Made by a program: the position numbers and the translations under genes. A stretch of DNA of 12,349 bases. Source: an uncultured Christensenella sp. Its GTDB lineage: Bacteria > Bacillota > Clostridia > Christensenellales > UBA1242. This document shows positions 1-6,259 of this stretch, one piece after another. How positions within the stretch are numbered: position 1 is the stretch's first letter; every line of letters starts with the position of its first letter. The notes below the pieces were generated by a model, which saw only the letters and a program-made list of their open reading frames with translations, made no database searches and had not been told where the DNA came from. Location of the stretch: contig CASFFI010000058.1 in NCBI GenBank assembly GCA_949293925.1, positions 1-12,349 on the forward strand, in the 5' to 3' direction.

Positions 1-6
1 CCTCCT
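1..6 (-). promoter_or_regulatory. Shine-Dalgarno of an off-window minus-strand gene
   Basis: On the minus strand the window ends in a perfect AGGAGG. It follows a structured leader and a promoter, so the start codon of the regulated gene should lie within about 10 nt beyond the left edge. The gene itself cannot be seen. Confidence 0.7.
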
Positions 7-128
7 AACCATAAAAAAATGGGTCTAATGCACATTAGGAACCCAAATCTCATCTCAAATATAAAATTGAATAACCGCTATCGCCATAGCTTTAGGGTGA
101 GAAGTGATGCTCCTACTTAAAATGTACA
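7..128 (-). ncRNA. Structured 5' leader with attenuator, possibly the L20 (infC-rpmI-rplT) leader
   Basis: This is the transcribed leader between a consensus promoter (136-162) and an AGGAGG (1-6). Visible structure on the minus strand, in order, is: TAGGAGC near the 5' end (115-109); CTTCTCA (104-98), which can pair with TGAGATG (57-51) with one mismatch; a perfect 5-bp hairpin GCTAT/ATAGC (90-77); and a terminator-like hairpin followed by T residues (44-13). TAGGAGC can pair with GTTCCTA (42-36), inside the 5' arm of the terminator, so the RNA has mutually exclusive terminator and antiterminator folds. That layout is typical of Firmicutes attenuated leaders. The infC leader bound by ribosomal protein L20 is my best guess because ytxC lies near thrS/infC in Bacillus subtilis and a YtxC-like gene is nearby here. 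I see no T-box sequence (no AGGGTGGNACCGCG). The regulatory nature is well supported; the identity is inference. Confidence 0.5.
13..44 (-). terminator. Intrinsic terminator / attenuator inside the leader
   Basis: The minus-strand RNA forms GGGT-(TC bulge)-CTAAT, loop GTGC, ATTAG-ACCC, followed by A and seven T residues. It lies upstream of the Shine-Dalgarno and so would act as an attenuator rather than an end-of-gene terminator. Confidence 0.65.
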
Positions 129-135
129 ACTATAT

Positions 136-162
136 ATTATACCATTCAACTAAATATGTCAA
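136..162 (-). promoter_or_regulatory. Sigma-A promoter of the leader transcript
   Basis: The minus strand carries a perfect -35 TTGACA (162-157). The -10 can be read as TATAAT (141-136, spacer 15) or TAATAT (139-134, spacer 17). Transcription would begin near 125-129, just before the structured leader. Confidence 0.7.
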
Positions 163-773
163 GAGATTTTATAAATTTATTAATTAAACTTTTAAAATTT
201 TCAATGATTTAATAAATTTTTTTAAAAATCTTTATTGAATAAACAAACTCTTTTAAAAATCTTTAATGAATAAACAAATATCTTTTATATATATTGTTAT
301 TTTCAATTTATCAATATTATTATTTTATAAATTTATATCTGAAATGAGATAATTAATTTATCCAAAATATTTTTATTACAATTAAATGATTATTACATTA
401 TACAACAAAATATGACATTATGAATATTATTAATAAATTTGTAAAATGTTAACAATTATATAAAAGTTTGAAACTATAAATAAAGTTTATAAATACATAT
501 TAAACAATGTATGTTTTATTATAAAATGAATTAAAAATATTAAATTGATTTAAATTATAATACAAATCGATAGATGTATAGTTTATAAACATAAATATAT
601 GTCCTTACGTAGATTTTTAAAATACTAAAATAAATAGATTTAATGTAATTTAAAAAAAATAAGATAAATATAAATTTTTAATTTTAAGAATATACAAGCA
701 TTAAAATCAAATTTTCGACTAAAATTTATTAATTTACGATTACATTATATCCTTTTATTAGTTAAATTATTAA
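163..773. other. AT-rich intergenic stretch without a recognisable gene
   Basis: About 610 bp of almost pure A/T between the leader promoter and the DUF4364 terminator. No reading frame with a start, a Shine-Dalgarno and a convincing length is visible on either strand. The only organised element is the 31-bp tandem repeat at 220-281. Two or three TATAAT-like strings occur, but at this base composition they mean little. Confidence 0.6.
220..281. repeat. 31-bp direct tandem repeat, two copies
   Basis: Copy one is 220-250 and copy two is 251-281. The first 28 positions of each copy agree except at one base (CTTTATTGAATAAAC versus CTTTAATGAATAAAC). A more degenerate relative (TTTTAAAA...CAATGATTTAATAAA) may precede them at about 190-216. 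The register is exact, so a small slippage or duplication event is likely; no function is evident. Confidence 0.6.
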
Positions 774-798
774 TAAAAAAAGAAGTACTATTCTTCTT
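774..798 (-). terminator. Intrinsic terminator of the DUF4364 gene, overlapping its stop codon
   Basis: The minus-strand RNA reads AAGAAG (798-793), a 7-nt loop AATAGTA, CTTCTT (785-780), then a T run down to 774. The loop contains the TAG stop (790-788), so the last codons of the gene form the left arm of the hairpin. Confidence 0.6.
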
Positions 799-1330
799 CA
801 ACTATTTTAGCATAAATTTTTTGATATAAACTTGCTGCTGTTTCCTTCCATCTTTTACCCGCTAAAATTGCATTATGTCTAGTATCTGTCTTTATTTTCA
901 CTTCAAAAATGCTTTCCGCCGTCAAAGGTTCTAAAATCTTTAATTCCACTGTGTATGAGCCATCTTTATTTTTATAATAATTAGATTTATATTCTTGATT
1001 TCGTTTATAAAGCAATTTATTATCAACTGCAAATTTAACAATTGCATTTCGGATACTTTCAGGGATACGGGTATAAAACATACCTATTGTTTCTCTGCCC
1101 TTTACCGTTAATTTGTACCAACGCTCGTTTGATGAAATCATATCAGGTTCAACAATAAACTCACTGTCTTTTAAAGAAGCCAACAACTGAACGCATTCCA
1201 TATAATTAATCCATTGGTTTTGGATTGAGCAAATTTCTAGTATTGAACTTTCAGTAAGTGCGATGTCCATTTTTTCAAAAATAAATAGAATTATAAATTT
1301 ATTGACAACCGCATCGTGTACAAATTCCAT
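788..1330 (-). CDS. DUF4364 family protein (winged-helix, PadR-like N-terminus)
   Basis: A 180-aa protein whose overall pattern matches the Firmicutes DUF4364 family: an N-terminal stretch of the type NKFIILFIFEKMDIALTESS, a winged-helix-like segment (about residues 8-80) with a YKLTVKGRETI wing, then a C-terminal alpha/beta segment (about 85-175) containing DGSYTVELKILE. Members are usually annotated as uncharacterised, DNA-binding-like cytoplasmic proteins; their target is not known to me. The length is normal for the family. The ATG at 1330-1328 is preceded by AAGGTGG (1340-1334), and a TTGAAA-17-TATAAT promoter lies directly upstream, predicting a leader of about 11 nt. The gene is a single unit, divergent from the YtxC-like gene, and ends in its own terminator. 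The family call rests on recalled sequence resemblance. Confidence 0.75.
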   Translation of the reverse strand: MEFVHDAVVNKFIILFIFEKMDIALTESSILEICSIQNQWINYMECVQLLASLKDSEFIVEPDMISSNERWYKLTVKGRETIGMFYTRIPESIRNAIVKFAVDNKLLYKRNQEYKSNYYKNKDGSYTVELKILEPLTAESIFEVKIKTDTRHNAILAGKRWKETAASLYQKIYAKIVEEE

Positions 1331-1347
1331 AAACCACCTTTAGAATA

Positions 1348-1376
1348 ATTATATAAAAATAGAGAAAACTTTTCAA
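1348..1376 (-). promoter_or_regulatory. Sigma-A promoter of the DUF4364 gene
   Basis: Minus strand: TTGAAA (1376-1371), 17-bp spacer, TATAAT (1353-1348). The predicted transcription start is near 1341, leaving about 11 nt that consist mostly of the AAAGGTGG ribosome binding site. Confidence 0.65.
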
Positions 1377-1402
1377 CTAATAACCAGAAGTTTTTTTAAG
1401 TT

Positions 1403-1430
1403 TAGACAAAATAAAAGAATTTTGTATAAT
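1403..1430 (+). promoter_or_regulatory. Candidate promoter of the YtxC-like gene, divergent from the DUF4364 promoter
   Basis: Plus strand: TAGACA (1403-1408), 16-bp spacer, TATAAT (1425-1430). The two divergent -35 boxes are only about 26 bp apart. If used, transcription starts near 1437, downstream of the TTG at 1422, which would exclude that TTG as the start codon of the following gene. Confidence 0.4.
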
Positions 1431-1484
1431 TTGTCGTTTCTTAATATTTGGGGAAATGCAGCATATAATAATTTCGAGGTTTAT

Positions 1485-2198
1485 ATGTATCAAGTTGAAT
1501 TTGCAACTAGGCGTGACAATAGGGGTTATTTACAATTTTTAATGGCATATTTTAAAAAGAACTTTAATAAACTAGATATTTTATTGCATTACTATGAAGA
1601 CGATAAATTTTCATACATATTATTAGCGGGGTTAAAGAACTATTATTGTTATTTTGATGAAATTGTAAAAATAGGTTTAAATGAACTAATGCAACGCACA
1701 ATTAAATACGATTATTTTTTTTCAAAAATATCAATTGATGATAAATTTCTAAAAATCGCCACAGCCACAATGCTACAAAATTTTGATACAGTGTGGGATT
1801 TAAAAGAAATCAAAAATATAACTTTTAGCGAACGTTTTTTTATAGATAGTTTTTTTGAATTTAGACTAAAAAAATTTTATAATCACTGGGAAAAAATGCT
1901 ACATATTTCAGTAGGCGATTTAACACTTAATGACAGTTTAAAAATGATGTTGACAGTGAGCGATAGATTGGAGGATAGAATAAATATTATATCAAATGAA
2001 AATTACTTAAAAATTTACAAAATTGATAATCTAAAAAGTGAATTAATTTTTTCTGGTGATGAATTTTCAGCATTTTCTGAAATTATAAGAGTTAATGCAA
2101 AAAAAATAAAATTTTACATAAAAAATGACGCAAAATCTTCAATTTTACGCCATATTATAGACCTTATGGGAGAACGAGTAAAGGTTGAATATATTTAG
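1485..2198 (+). CDS. ytxC: Putative sporulation protein, YtxC-like
   Basis: A 237-aa protein from the chosen ATG. I chose 1485 because GAGG (1476-1479) precedes it by 5 nt. A longer frame opens with TTG at 1422, but that codon overlaps a likely -10 box. The C-terminal half follows the YtxC family layout: a segment ERFFIDSFFEFRLKKFYNHWEKML (about residues 117-140) resembling the family's D-G-F-FRLK-Y block, then an SDRLEDRINIIS block like the family's phrase about 40-50 residues on. A C-terminal nucleotide-free alpha/beta segment ends in a strand, GERVKVEYI. YtxC proteins are known as sporulation-associated in Bacillus but have no defined biochemistry. No signal peptide or membrane segment is visible. 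This is the only convincing plus-strand gene. It is convergent with yajC, and the two overlap by 3 bp at their ends with no terminator visible between them. The assignment is from remembered family pattern and is moderately sure. Confidence 0.5.
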   Translation: MYQVEFATRRDNRGYLQFLMAYFKKNFNKLDILLHYYEDDKFSYILLAGLKNYYCYFDEIVKIGLNELMQRTIKYDYFFSKISIDDKFLKIATATMLQNFDTVWDLKEIKNITFSERFFIDSFFEFRLKKFYNHWEKMLHISVGDLTLNDSLKMMLTVSDRLEDRINIISNENYLKIYKIDNLKSELIFSGDEFSAFSEIIRVNAKKIKFYIKNDAKSSILRHIIDLMGERVKVEYI

Positions 2199-2587
2199 TT
2201 TTTCTTATTTAATTTAGCCTTTTCTTTTTTTGTAGTTTTTTCATTAGTTTCATCTTTTTTGACATCTGCAATTTTTTCAGTAGCAGGTGAAACAGGTCCG
2301 TTTTTTCCATATACATAATAAACAGAATTTGCGTGAATTTGAATAAAACTAGTAAATTCATTTCTACCTGTTTTCAAAATATGATATTTAGCACCATCTT
2401 CGTCAATCAAAGAATCAACAACAGTACCTACCACACCGCTATCTGTCATAACCTTATCACCCTTTTTAACAGAATCACGCATTTCTTGAATTTGACCTTG
2501 ATAATTTTTTCGTCTTGTATAACTAAAAATTAAGAGTATAGCAAAAACCCCTGCCAAAACTAAAAACATAATATTTCCTGAATTCAT
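2195..2587 (-). CDS. yajC: Preprotein translocase subunit YajC
   Basis: A 130-aa inner-membrane protein. Residues 6-22 form one hydrophobic helix (IMFLVLAGVFAILLIFS), followed by basic YTRRK on the cytoplasmic side. The conserved YajC core is KKGDKVMTDSGVVGTVVD (41-58) and a strand near FIQIHANSVYYV (81-92). YajC associates with SecDF and YidC around the SecYEG channel; its precise role is auxiliary. The last 25 residues are a lysine-rich, disordered tail (EKTTKKEKAKLNKK) that makes it longer than the usual ~90-110 aa. The start is ATG 2587-2585 with AAGGAG (2598-2593). Elsewhere yajC commonly follows tgt, but here it is a separate unit more than 3 kb from tgt. No secDF gene is in the window. 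Confidence 0.9.
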   Translation of the reverse strand: MNSGNIMFLVLAGVFAILLIFSYTRRKNYQGQIQEMRDSVKKGDKVMTDSGVVGTVVDSLIDEDGAKYHILKTGRNEFTSFIQIHANSVYYVYGKNGPVSPATEKIADVKKDETNEKTTKKEKAKLNKKN

Positions 2588-2606
2588 AAAAACTCCTTAC
2601 GCATCT

Positions 2607-2635
2607 AATATAACACAAAAATGTATTATAACCAA
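2607..2635 (-). promoter_or_regulatory. Promoter of yajC with extended -10
   Basis: Minus strand: TTGGTT (2635-2630), 17-bp spacer, TATATT (2612-2607) preceded by TG one base upstream, which gives an extended -10. The predicted start near 2600 leaves a 13-nt leader holding AAGGAG. Confidence 0.5.
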
Positions 2636-2738
2636 AGAAAATAAAGAGATATTTTATAAATTAATGTAAATTTATATAATTATTTGTTAATTAATAGGTA
2701 AATCGTAAGTTGATATAAAAAAGTAGTTTACTATATCT

Positions 2739-3323
2739 TTATAATCTATACATTTCAAAAGCGCCATCTTCAGAAGGTAGAGTTTTATGGTCATTGTTTT
2801 TTCCAAAAAATCCATTTAAAACCTCATAAATTTTTTTGATATTGGCCTTCCTTTCTCCTGGAGAAGCAATGTCTAAAAGTCCTTTTGCCAATTCAATTAC
2901 CGCCTCACAATTACCTGACATGAATAAATTTATAGATTTGCCTTCATTAGTATTTTTATTATCTTTTTTACTAATCATACTATTATATGGCAAAAGTTTA
3001 GCAAAATACATTGTTTTTAATTTTGCAAAAATCCCCAAATTTTTTTCTTTATTATATTCTTCTTTATAAACTAATTTATTTCCATCTTTATATTCATACA
3101 TATATTTTTCTGTAATCAACATAAAGTCTTTTCCATTAAAAGTCAAAATAAACGACAACATTTCACCATCGTCTAATACATTATTGATTAAATAATATAT
3201 TTTTATAATAAGATGTTTCTCTGATAAAGAATCTGCTAAATTTTCTTTTAAATATTTAAATAAAGTAAAATTAAAATTATCTTCTAAATATCTTAAATAT
3301 TTAGAATTAAAATCATTATCCAT
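2739..3323 (-). CDS. Hypothetical protein, 194 aa
   Basis: I do not recognise this protein. It begins at an ATG with GTGGAG (3334-3329) at a good distance, so it is probably translated. The first 50 residues look helical (KYLRYLEDNF..., a leucine/lysine-rich segment). Next comes a run of predicted strands around residues 53-90 (SFILTFNGKDFMLITEKYMYEYKDG), then a helix. A polar linker (about 116-128, KKDNKNTNEGKS) leads to a C-terminal helical region, CEAVIELAKGLLDI...IKKIYEVLNGFFGK. No signal peptide, membrane helix or catalytic motif stands out. It lies between yajC and another orphan gene in a place where core genes would be expected, so it may be a lineage-specific acquisition. No strong promoter is visible: a TAAAAT (3340-3335) is so close that it would cut off the Shine-Dalgarno. 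Confidence 0.65.
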   Translation of the reverse strand: MDNDFNSKYLRYLEDNFNFTLFKYLKENLADSLSEKHLIIKIYYLINNVLDDGEMLSFILTFNGKDFMLITEKYMYEYKDGNKLVYKEEYNKEKNLGIFAKLKTMYFAKLLPYNSMISKKDNKNTNEGKSINLFMSGNCEAVIELAKGLLDIASPGERKANIKKIYEVLNGFFGKNNDHKTLPSEDGAFEMYRL

Positions 3324-3827
3324 ATCTACTCCACATTTTAACTAATTAAAACTTTTAAAAACAAAATAAAAACTCTATTAAAAATTTGATAAATTTATTA
3401 ATATCTAAATTTATTTTTTGTTTACGCTAATGACTTTTATTCATTTGTTTTAAACATATTCAATAATTGAATTATCATATTGCTATTTGATAGAATAAAA
3501 TGGAAATTTAATAATTTTATCTTTCTATAAAATAATACCAAAACACTGCGAATTTCAGTGATAATTTTTTTAAGTAATTTTGTAAATAATACGCTTAAAA
3601 TATAGAACCTAATAATTTATCCAATCTTTTTCTGTCAATTATTGAATTTCATTTATTAATATGATTTTTACATTATGAGTTTAAGTATTTGATATTCATA
3701 TTTAACAAAATTTCGTATTTAGTGTTTTTATTTACAATTAATATATGATTGTATTTATTAATCTTTGTTTGTTATTTCATTTAAAAATTATCGTTTAACT
3801 TTAATAGTCTTTTTAAGTTTAATTTTA
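3324..3827. other. Intergenic stretch between two orphan genes
   Basis: About 500 bp, AT-rich, with no gene that I can support. It contains a 5-bp hairpin CACTG/CAGTG (3544-3560) with T-rich sequence on both sides, which could be a weak terminator on either strand. It also holds a palindrome ATTCAATAATTGAAT (3458-3472), whose first 13 bases recur as an inverted copy (3635-3647). At this base composition the latter may be chance. Confidence 0.5.
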
Positions 3828-4538
3828 TTAAATTTCTATTACTCTATCATCATAATAATCTGTTTTTATATTATCAATATTTGCATACATACTTATAAAA
3901 TATTTTAATTTATTAATATCTAAATTATTTCTAATTAAATTTGTTCCCCTTAAGCAATTACAAAGGACTAATAATTTTTTAGGATTTTTAGAATTTGCAA
4001 TTTTTTTACAATAACTTTTATTTTCAAAATTTTTTAAAAGCAAATCAAATGTATGGTCTTTATTTTCTACTACCTTCATATAATAGCCATCTCTAAACTC
4101 ATAATCAAATTCATGAATGGATAAAACATTATTTAAGTTTTCAGGCATTGTAACTAACAACTCTCCTAAATATGTAATTAATTTTTTTATATCAAAAGTT
4201 TTTTCAAAAAAATTGTTAGTAATCATTTTTCCATAAATATTTCGTAATAGAGATTCTGTATCATTGTGTGCTATTTCAATACCATTACAACCATTTAATA
4301 AATTAATAAAAGGTATAATATCAAATTTAAATTCGCTATCTGCGATATTTTTGTAGAATATCACGACATCTTTGCCGTTAGGAGAAAAATAAGTACCTTC
4401 TTCACTAATTTTTGAATATTTTTTCAAGCACTCTTTTGCATTATCAGCATAACAACCTGACAATCTAATCTCATCTTTAATAAACCTTTCTATTTCTTTT
4501 AATTCGATTGTGTGTAAATCTTTTGTATTTTGTTCCAT
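3828..4538 (-). CDS. Hypothetical protein, 236 aa, predicted leaderless
   Basis: I do not recognise this protein. It starts with a polar, charged helix (EQNTKDLHTIELKEIERFIKDEIR). Two beta-rich passages follow (about 49-63, TYFSPNGKDVVIFYKN, and about 143-170, FDYEFRDGYYMKVVENKDHTFDLLL), separated by helices. The C-terminal part has a cysteine pair in LVLCNCLRG and an acidic end, DDRVIEI. It is soluble-looking, with no signal peptide and no recognised motif. The ATG (4538-4536) has no Shine-Dalgarno. Instead a TTGACA-17-TATCAT promoter ends 6 nt before it, so the first transcribed base should be the A of the ATG. The gene stands alone downstream of ruvB's terminator. I see no similarity to its 194-aa neighbour strong enough to call them paralogues. 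Confidence 0.7.
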   Translation of the reverse strand: MEQNTKDLHTIELKEIERFIKDEIRLSGCYADNAKECLKKYSKISEEGTYFSPNGKDVVIFYKNIADSEFKFDIIPFINLLNGCNGIEIAHNDTESLLRNIYGKMITNNFFEKTFDIKKLITYLGELLVTMPENLNNVLSIHEFDYEFRDGYYMKVVENKDHTFDLLLKNFENKSYCKKIANSKNPKKLLVLCNCLRGTNLIRNNLDINKLKYFISMYANIDNIKTDYYDDRVIEI

Positions 4539-4544
4539 AACGGA

Positions 4545-4573
4545 ATGATATCACTAATTAAAGTGCTTGTCAA
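4545..4573 (-). promoter_or_regulatory. Promoter placed for a leaderless mRNA
   Basis: Minus strand: perfect TTGACA (4573-4568), exactly 17-bp spacer, TATCAT (4550-4545), then six bases TCCGTT and the ATG at 4538. Standard spacing puts +1 on the A of the start codon. Confidence 0.7.
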
Positions 4574-4914
4574 TATAGATTTTTATATTTACTAATTTTG
4601 TATGCTAAATTTTAATAAAAATATGAACATAATCAAATTTAAGGTTCTATAATAAAATAAAACAAGAATTATTAAATAGATAATAACAAAATATTAGTAT
4701 CTATTATGTCTATTATTTTGAAACTGATTAAAAGATTTTACGCTTTATTTATAGTTTTTACTTTTTATCCTGCTAGTTTCAAAATGGTTCACATTAAATA
4801 TCAATTTAATAAGCATACAATAAAATTAAGACTATTTAAAAAGTTAAGGCTAGAGTCAAATTAATAATTTAATAAATCTAAATAATATAAATGAAATAAA
4901 AAAAAGAAAACAAT
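4574..4914. other. Intergenic region holding an inverted repeat and a short frame
   Basis: About 340 bp between the orphan-gene promoter and the ruvB terminator. It contains an exact 11-bp inverted repeat ATTTTGAAACT / AGTTTCAAAAT (4715-4725 and 4775-4785, 49 bp apart) and, across it on the plus strand, a 52-codon open frame (4706-4864). The segment around 4738-4785 is slightly richer in G/C than its flanks. Confidence 0.5.
4706..4864 (+). CDS. Doubtful small ORF, 52 aa
   Basis: The plus-strand frame from ATG 4706 to TAA 4864 encodes a short basic peptide with a hydrophobic middle (residues 11-25, FYALFIVFTFYPASF) and a lysine/arginine-rich end (KLRLFKKLRLESN). No Shine-Dalgarno precedes it; a TATAAT at 4648-4653 has only a poor -35. 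A frame of this length is not rare by chance in so much AT-rich sequence. It could be a small membrane peptide, part of a structured RNA built on the inverted repeat, or nothing. Confidence 0.2.
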   Translation: MSIILKLIKRFYALFIVFTFYPASFKMVHIKYQFNKHTIKLRLFKKLRLESN

Positions 4915-4915
4915 C

Positions 4916-4938
4916 AAAAAAGATTATTTTCTATAATC
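4916..4938 (-). terminator. Intrinsic terminator of ruvB
   Basis: The minus-strand RNA forms GATTAT (4938-4933), loop AGAAA, ATAATC (4927-4922), followed by six T residues. It lies about 40 nt after the ruvB stop. Confidence 0.55.
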
Positions 4939-4978
4939 AGTGAATAATTTATAACGACTAATAGTTACCAAAAAAATA

Positions 4979-6019
4979 TTAGTTGTAATTAGCATTATCC
5001 GAATTATTCATCAAATTTTTAGGGATAGGTCTATTAAAATGTTCATACATTGCTTTTAAGCAAACTCTACCACGTGGGGTTCTTGCGATAAATCCGAGTT
5101 TTAATAAGTATGGTTCAATAATGTCTTCTACTGAACTGGACTCCTCACCTGTTGACGCAGAAAGAGTGTCAAGTCCAACAGGTCCTCCTTGGAATTTATC
5201 CATCATAGCATAACAAATTGTTTTATCTGAATAATCAAGTCCCAATTCATCTATATCCATTAGTTTAGTTGCGCGTTCTACATCATCTAGTTCAATAACA
5301 TTTTTACCTGCCACTTGAACATAATCTCTAACTCTTTTTAAAAGTCTATTCGCAATTCTAGGAGTACCTCGACTGCGTTTTGCTAATGCTATTGAAGCGT
5401 CCGATTTAATATCTATATTTAAAATTTTGCTAGAGCGAAGAATAATTGTTTTAATTTCATCTATAGAATATAATTCAAGACGACACATAACCCCGAATCT
5501 ATCTCTTAAAGGACTTGAAAGATTTCCTGCTTTTGTTGTTGCGCCAATCAAAGTAAAAGGTTGAAGTTTTAATCGCATACTTCTAGCAGAAGGACCTTTG
5601 CCCACAATAAAATCAAGTGAATAGTCTTCCATCGCAGGATATAAAATTTCTTCTACAGAACGATTAAGACGATGAATTTCATCAATAAACAAAACATCAT
5701 TTGGTCCCAAATTAGTCAACACTGCAGCAAGGTCGGCTGCATGTTCAATAGCAGGCCCTGAAGTGATTTTTATTTGACTGCCCATTTCACTAGCAATAAT
5801 ATGGCTAAGAGTCGTTTTCCCTAGTCCAGGAGGTCCATATAATAATACATGGTCTAGTGCCTCTTTTCTACTTTTTGAAGCGGCAATATAAATTTTTAAA
5901 TTCTCTTTAATTTTATCCTGCCCTACATAATCATCAAAAGTAGTAGGTCGCAATTTATTTTCAACCTCTGTATCAGATAAATTTTTAGTGCTACTGATTA
6001 TTCTTTCACTTTCTTCCAT
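4979..6019 (-). CDS. ruvB: Holliday junction branch migration ATPase RuvB
   Basis: A 346-aa AAA+ motor that forms hexameric rings on DNA and, with RuvA, drives branch migration of Holliday junctions in recombinational repair. Visible motifs are Walker A GPPGLGKT (62-69), Walker B FIDEIH (111-116), sensor 1 region TLIGATTKAG (156-165), arginine finger region LRDRFG (171-176), sensor 2 RGTPRIANRLLKRVRD (207-222), and the C-terminal winged-helix DNA-binding signature RTPRGR (313-318). Length and motif order are normal and the gene looks intact. The start ATG has AAGGTGG close upstream; a TATAAT at 6077-6072 without a good -35 may be its promoter. It is separated from ruvA by tgt and about 240 bp of AT-rich DNA after the tgt stop, rather than being directly downstream of ruvA as is common. 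Confidence 0.97.
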   Translation of the reverse strand: MEESERIISSTKNLSDTEVENKLRPTTFDDYVGQDKIKENLKIYIAASKSRKEALDHVLLYGPPGLGKTTLSHIIASEMGSQIKITSGPAIEHAADLAAVLTNLGPNDVLFIDEIHRLNRSVEEILYPAMEDYSLDFIVGKGPSARSMRLKLQPFTLIGATTKAGNLSSPLRDRFGVMCRLELYSIDEIKTIILRSSKILNIDIKSDASIALAKRSRGTPRIANRLLKRVRDYVQVAGKNVIELDDVERATKLMDIDELGLDYSDKTICYAMMDKFQGGPVGLDTLSASTGEESSSVEDIIEPYLLKLGFIARTPRGRVCLKAMYEHFNRPIPKNLMNNSDNANYN

Positions 6020-6230
6020 AATCCACCTTAATTTAGTTTATGAATAAAATACTACCACATTAATATTTTAAATTATACTAATGAACTTTTAATTTAAAAT
6101 TTGAATAATTTTTTGAATCGCTAATAAGTAAATTTCTAAACTCAATATTTTTAATAGATAAATAAATATCCATTATTAATTTGTATAATAACAAAAAATA
6201 TAAATAAAATCAAATAATATTAAATATGGA

Positions 6231-6254
6231 AAATAAAATAACGCCTAAGCGTTA
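6231..6254 (-). terminator. Intrinsic terminator after tgt
   Basis: The minus-strand RNA forms a perfect 6-bp stem TAACGC / GCGTTA (6254-6249 with 6244-6239) around loop TTAG, followed by TTTTATTTT. It begins only a few bases after the tgt TGA stop and separates the ruvA-tgt unit from ruvB. Confidence 0.75.
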
Positions 6255-6259
6255 CTTTG

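Noticed and set aside
1..130. T-box, preQ1, SAM or M-box riboswitch in the left leader
   Set aside because: None of the diagnostic conserved cores is present (for example no AGGGTGGNACCGCG for a T-box). Only a generic attenuator architecture, and possibly an L20 leader, is supported.
220..281. CRISPR-like repeat
   Set aside because: The copies are directly adjacent with no spacers and only two are present. No cas genes lie in the window.
1422..1484. TTG start at 1422 for the YtxC-like gene
   Set aside because: There is no Shine-Dalgarno, and it overlaps a probable -10 box. ATG 1485 has GAGG five bases upstream.
2333..3069. Plus-strand open frames at 2333-2533 and 2836-3069
   Set aside because: They are antisense shadows of yajC and of the 194-aa gene, with no start signals of their own.
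3458..3647. 13-bp inverted repeat TCAATTATTGAAT / ATTCAATAATTGA in the 3324-3827 gap
   Set aside because: It is nearly pure A/T, 164 bp apart and without flanking duplications, so chance or a degenerate motif is more likely than a mobile element.
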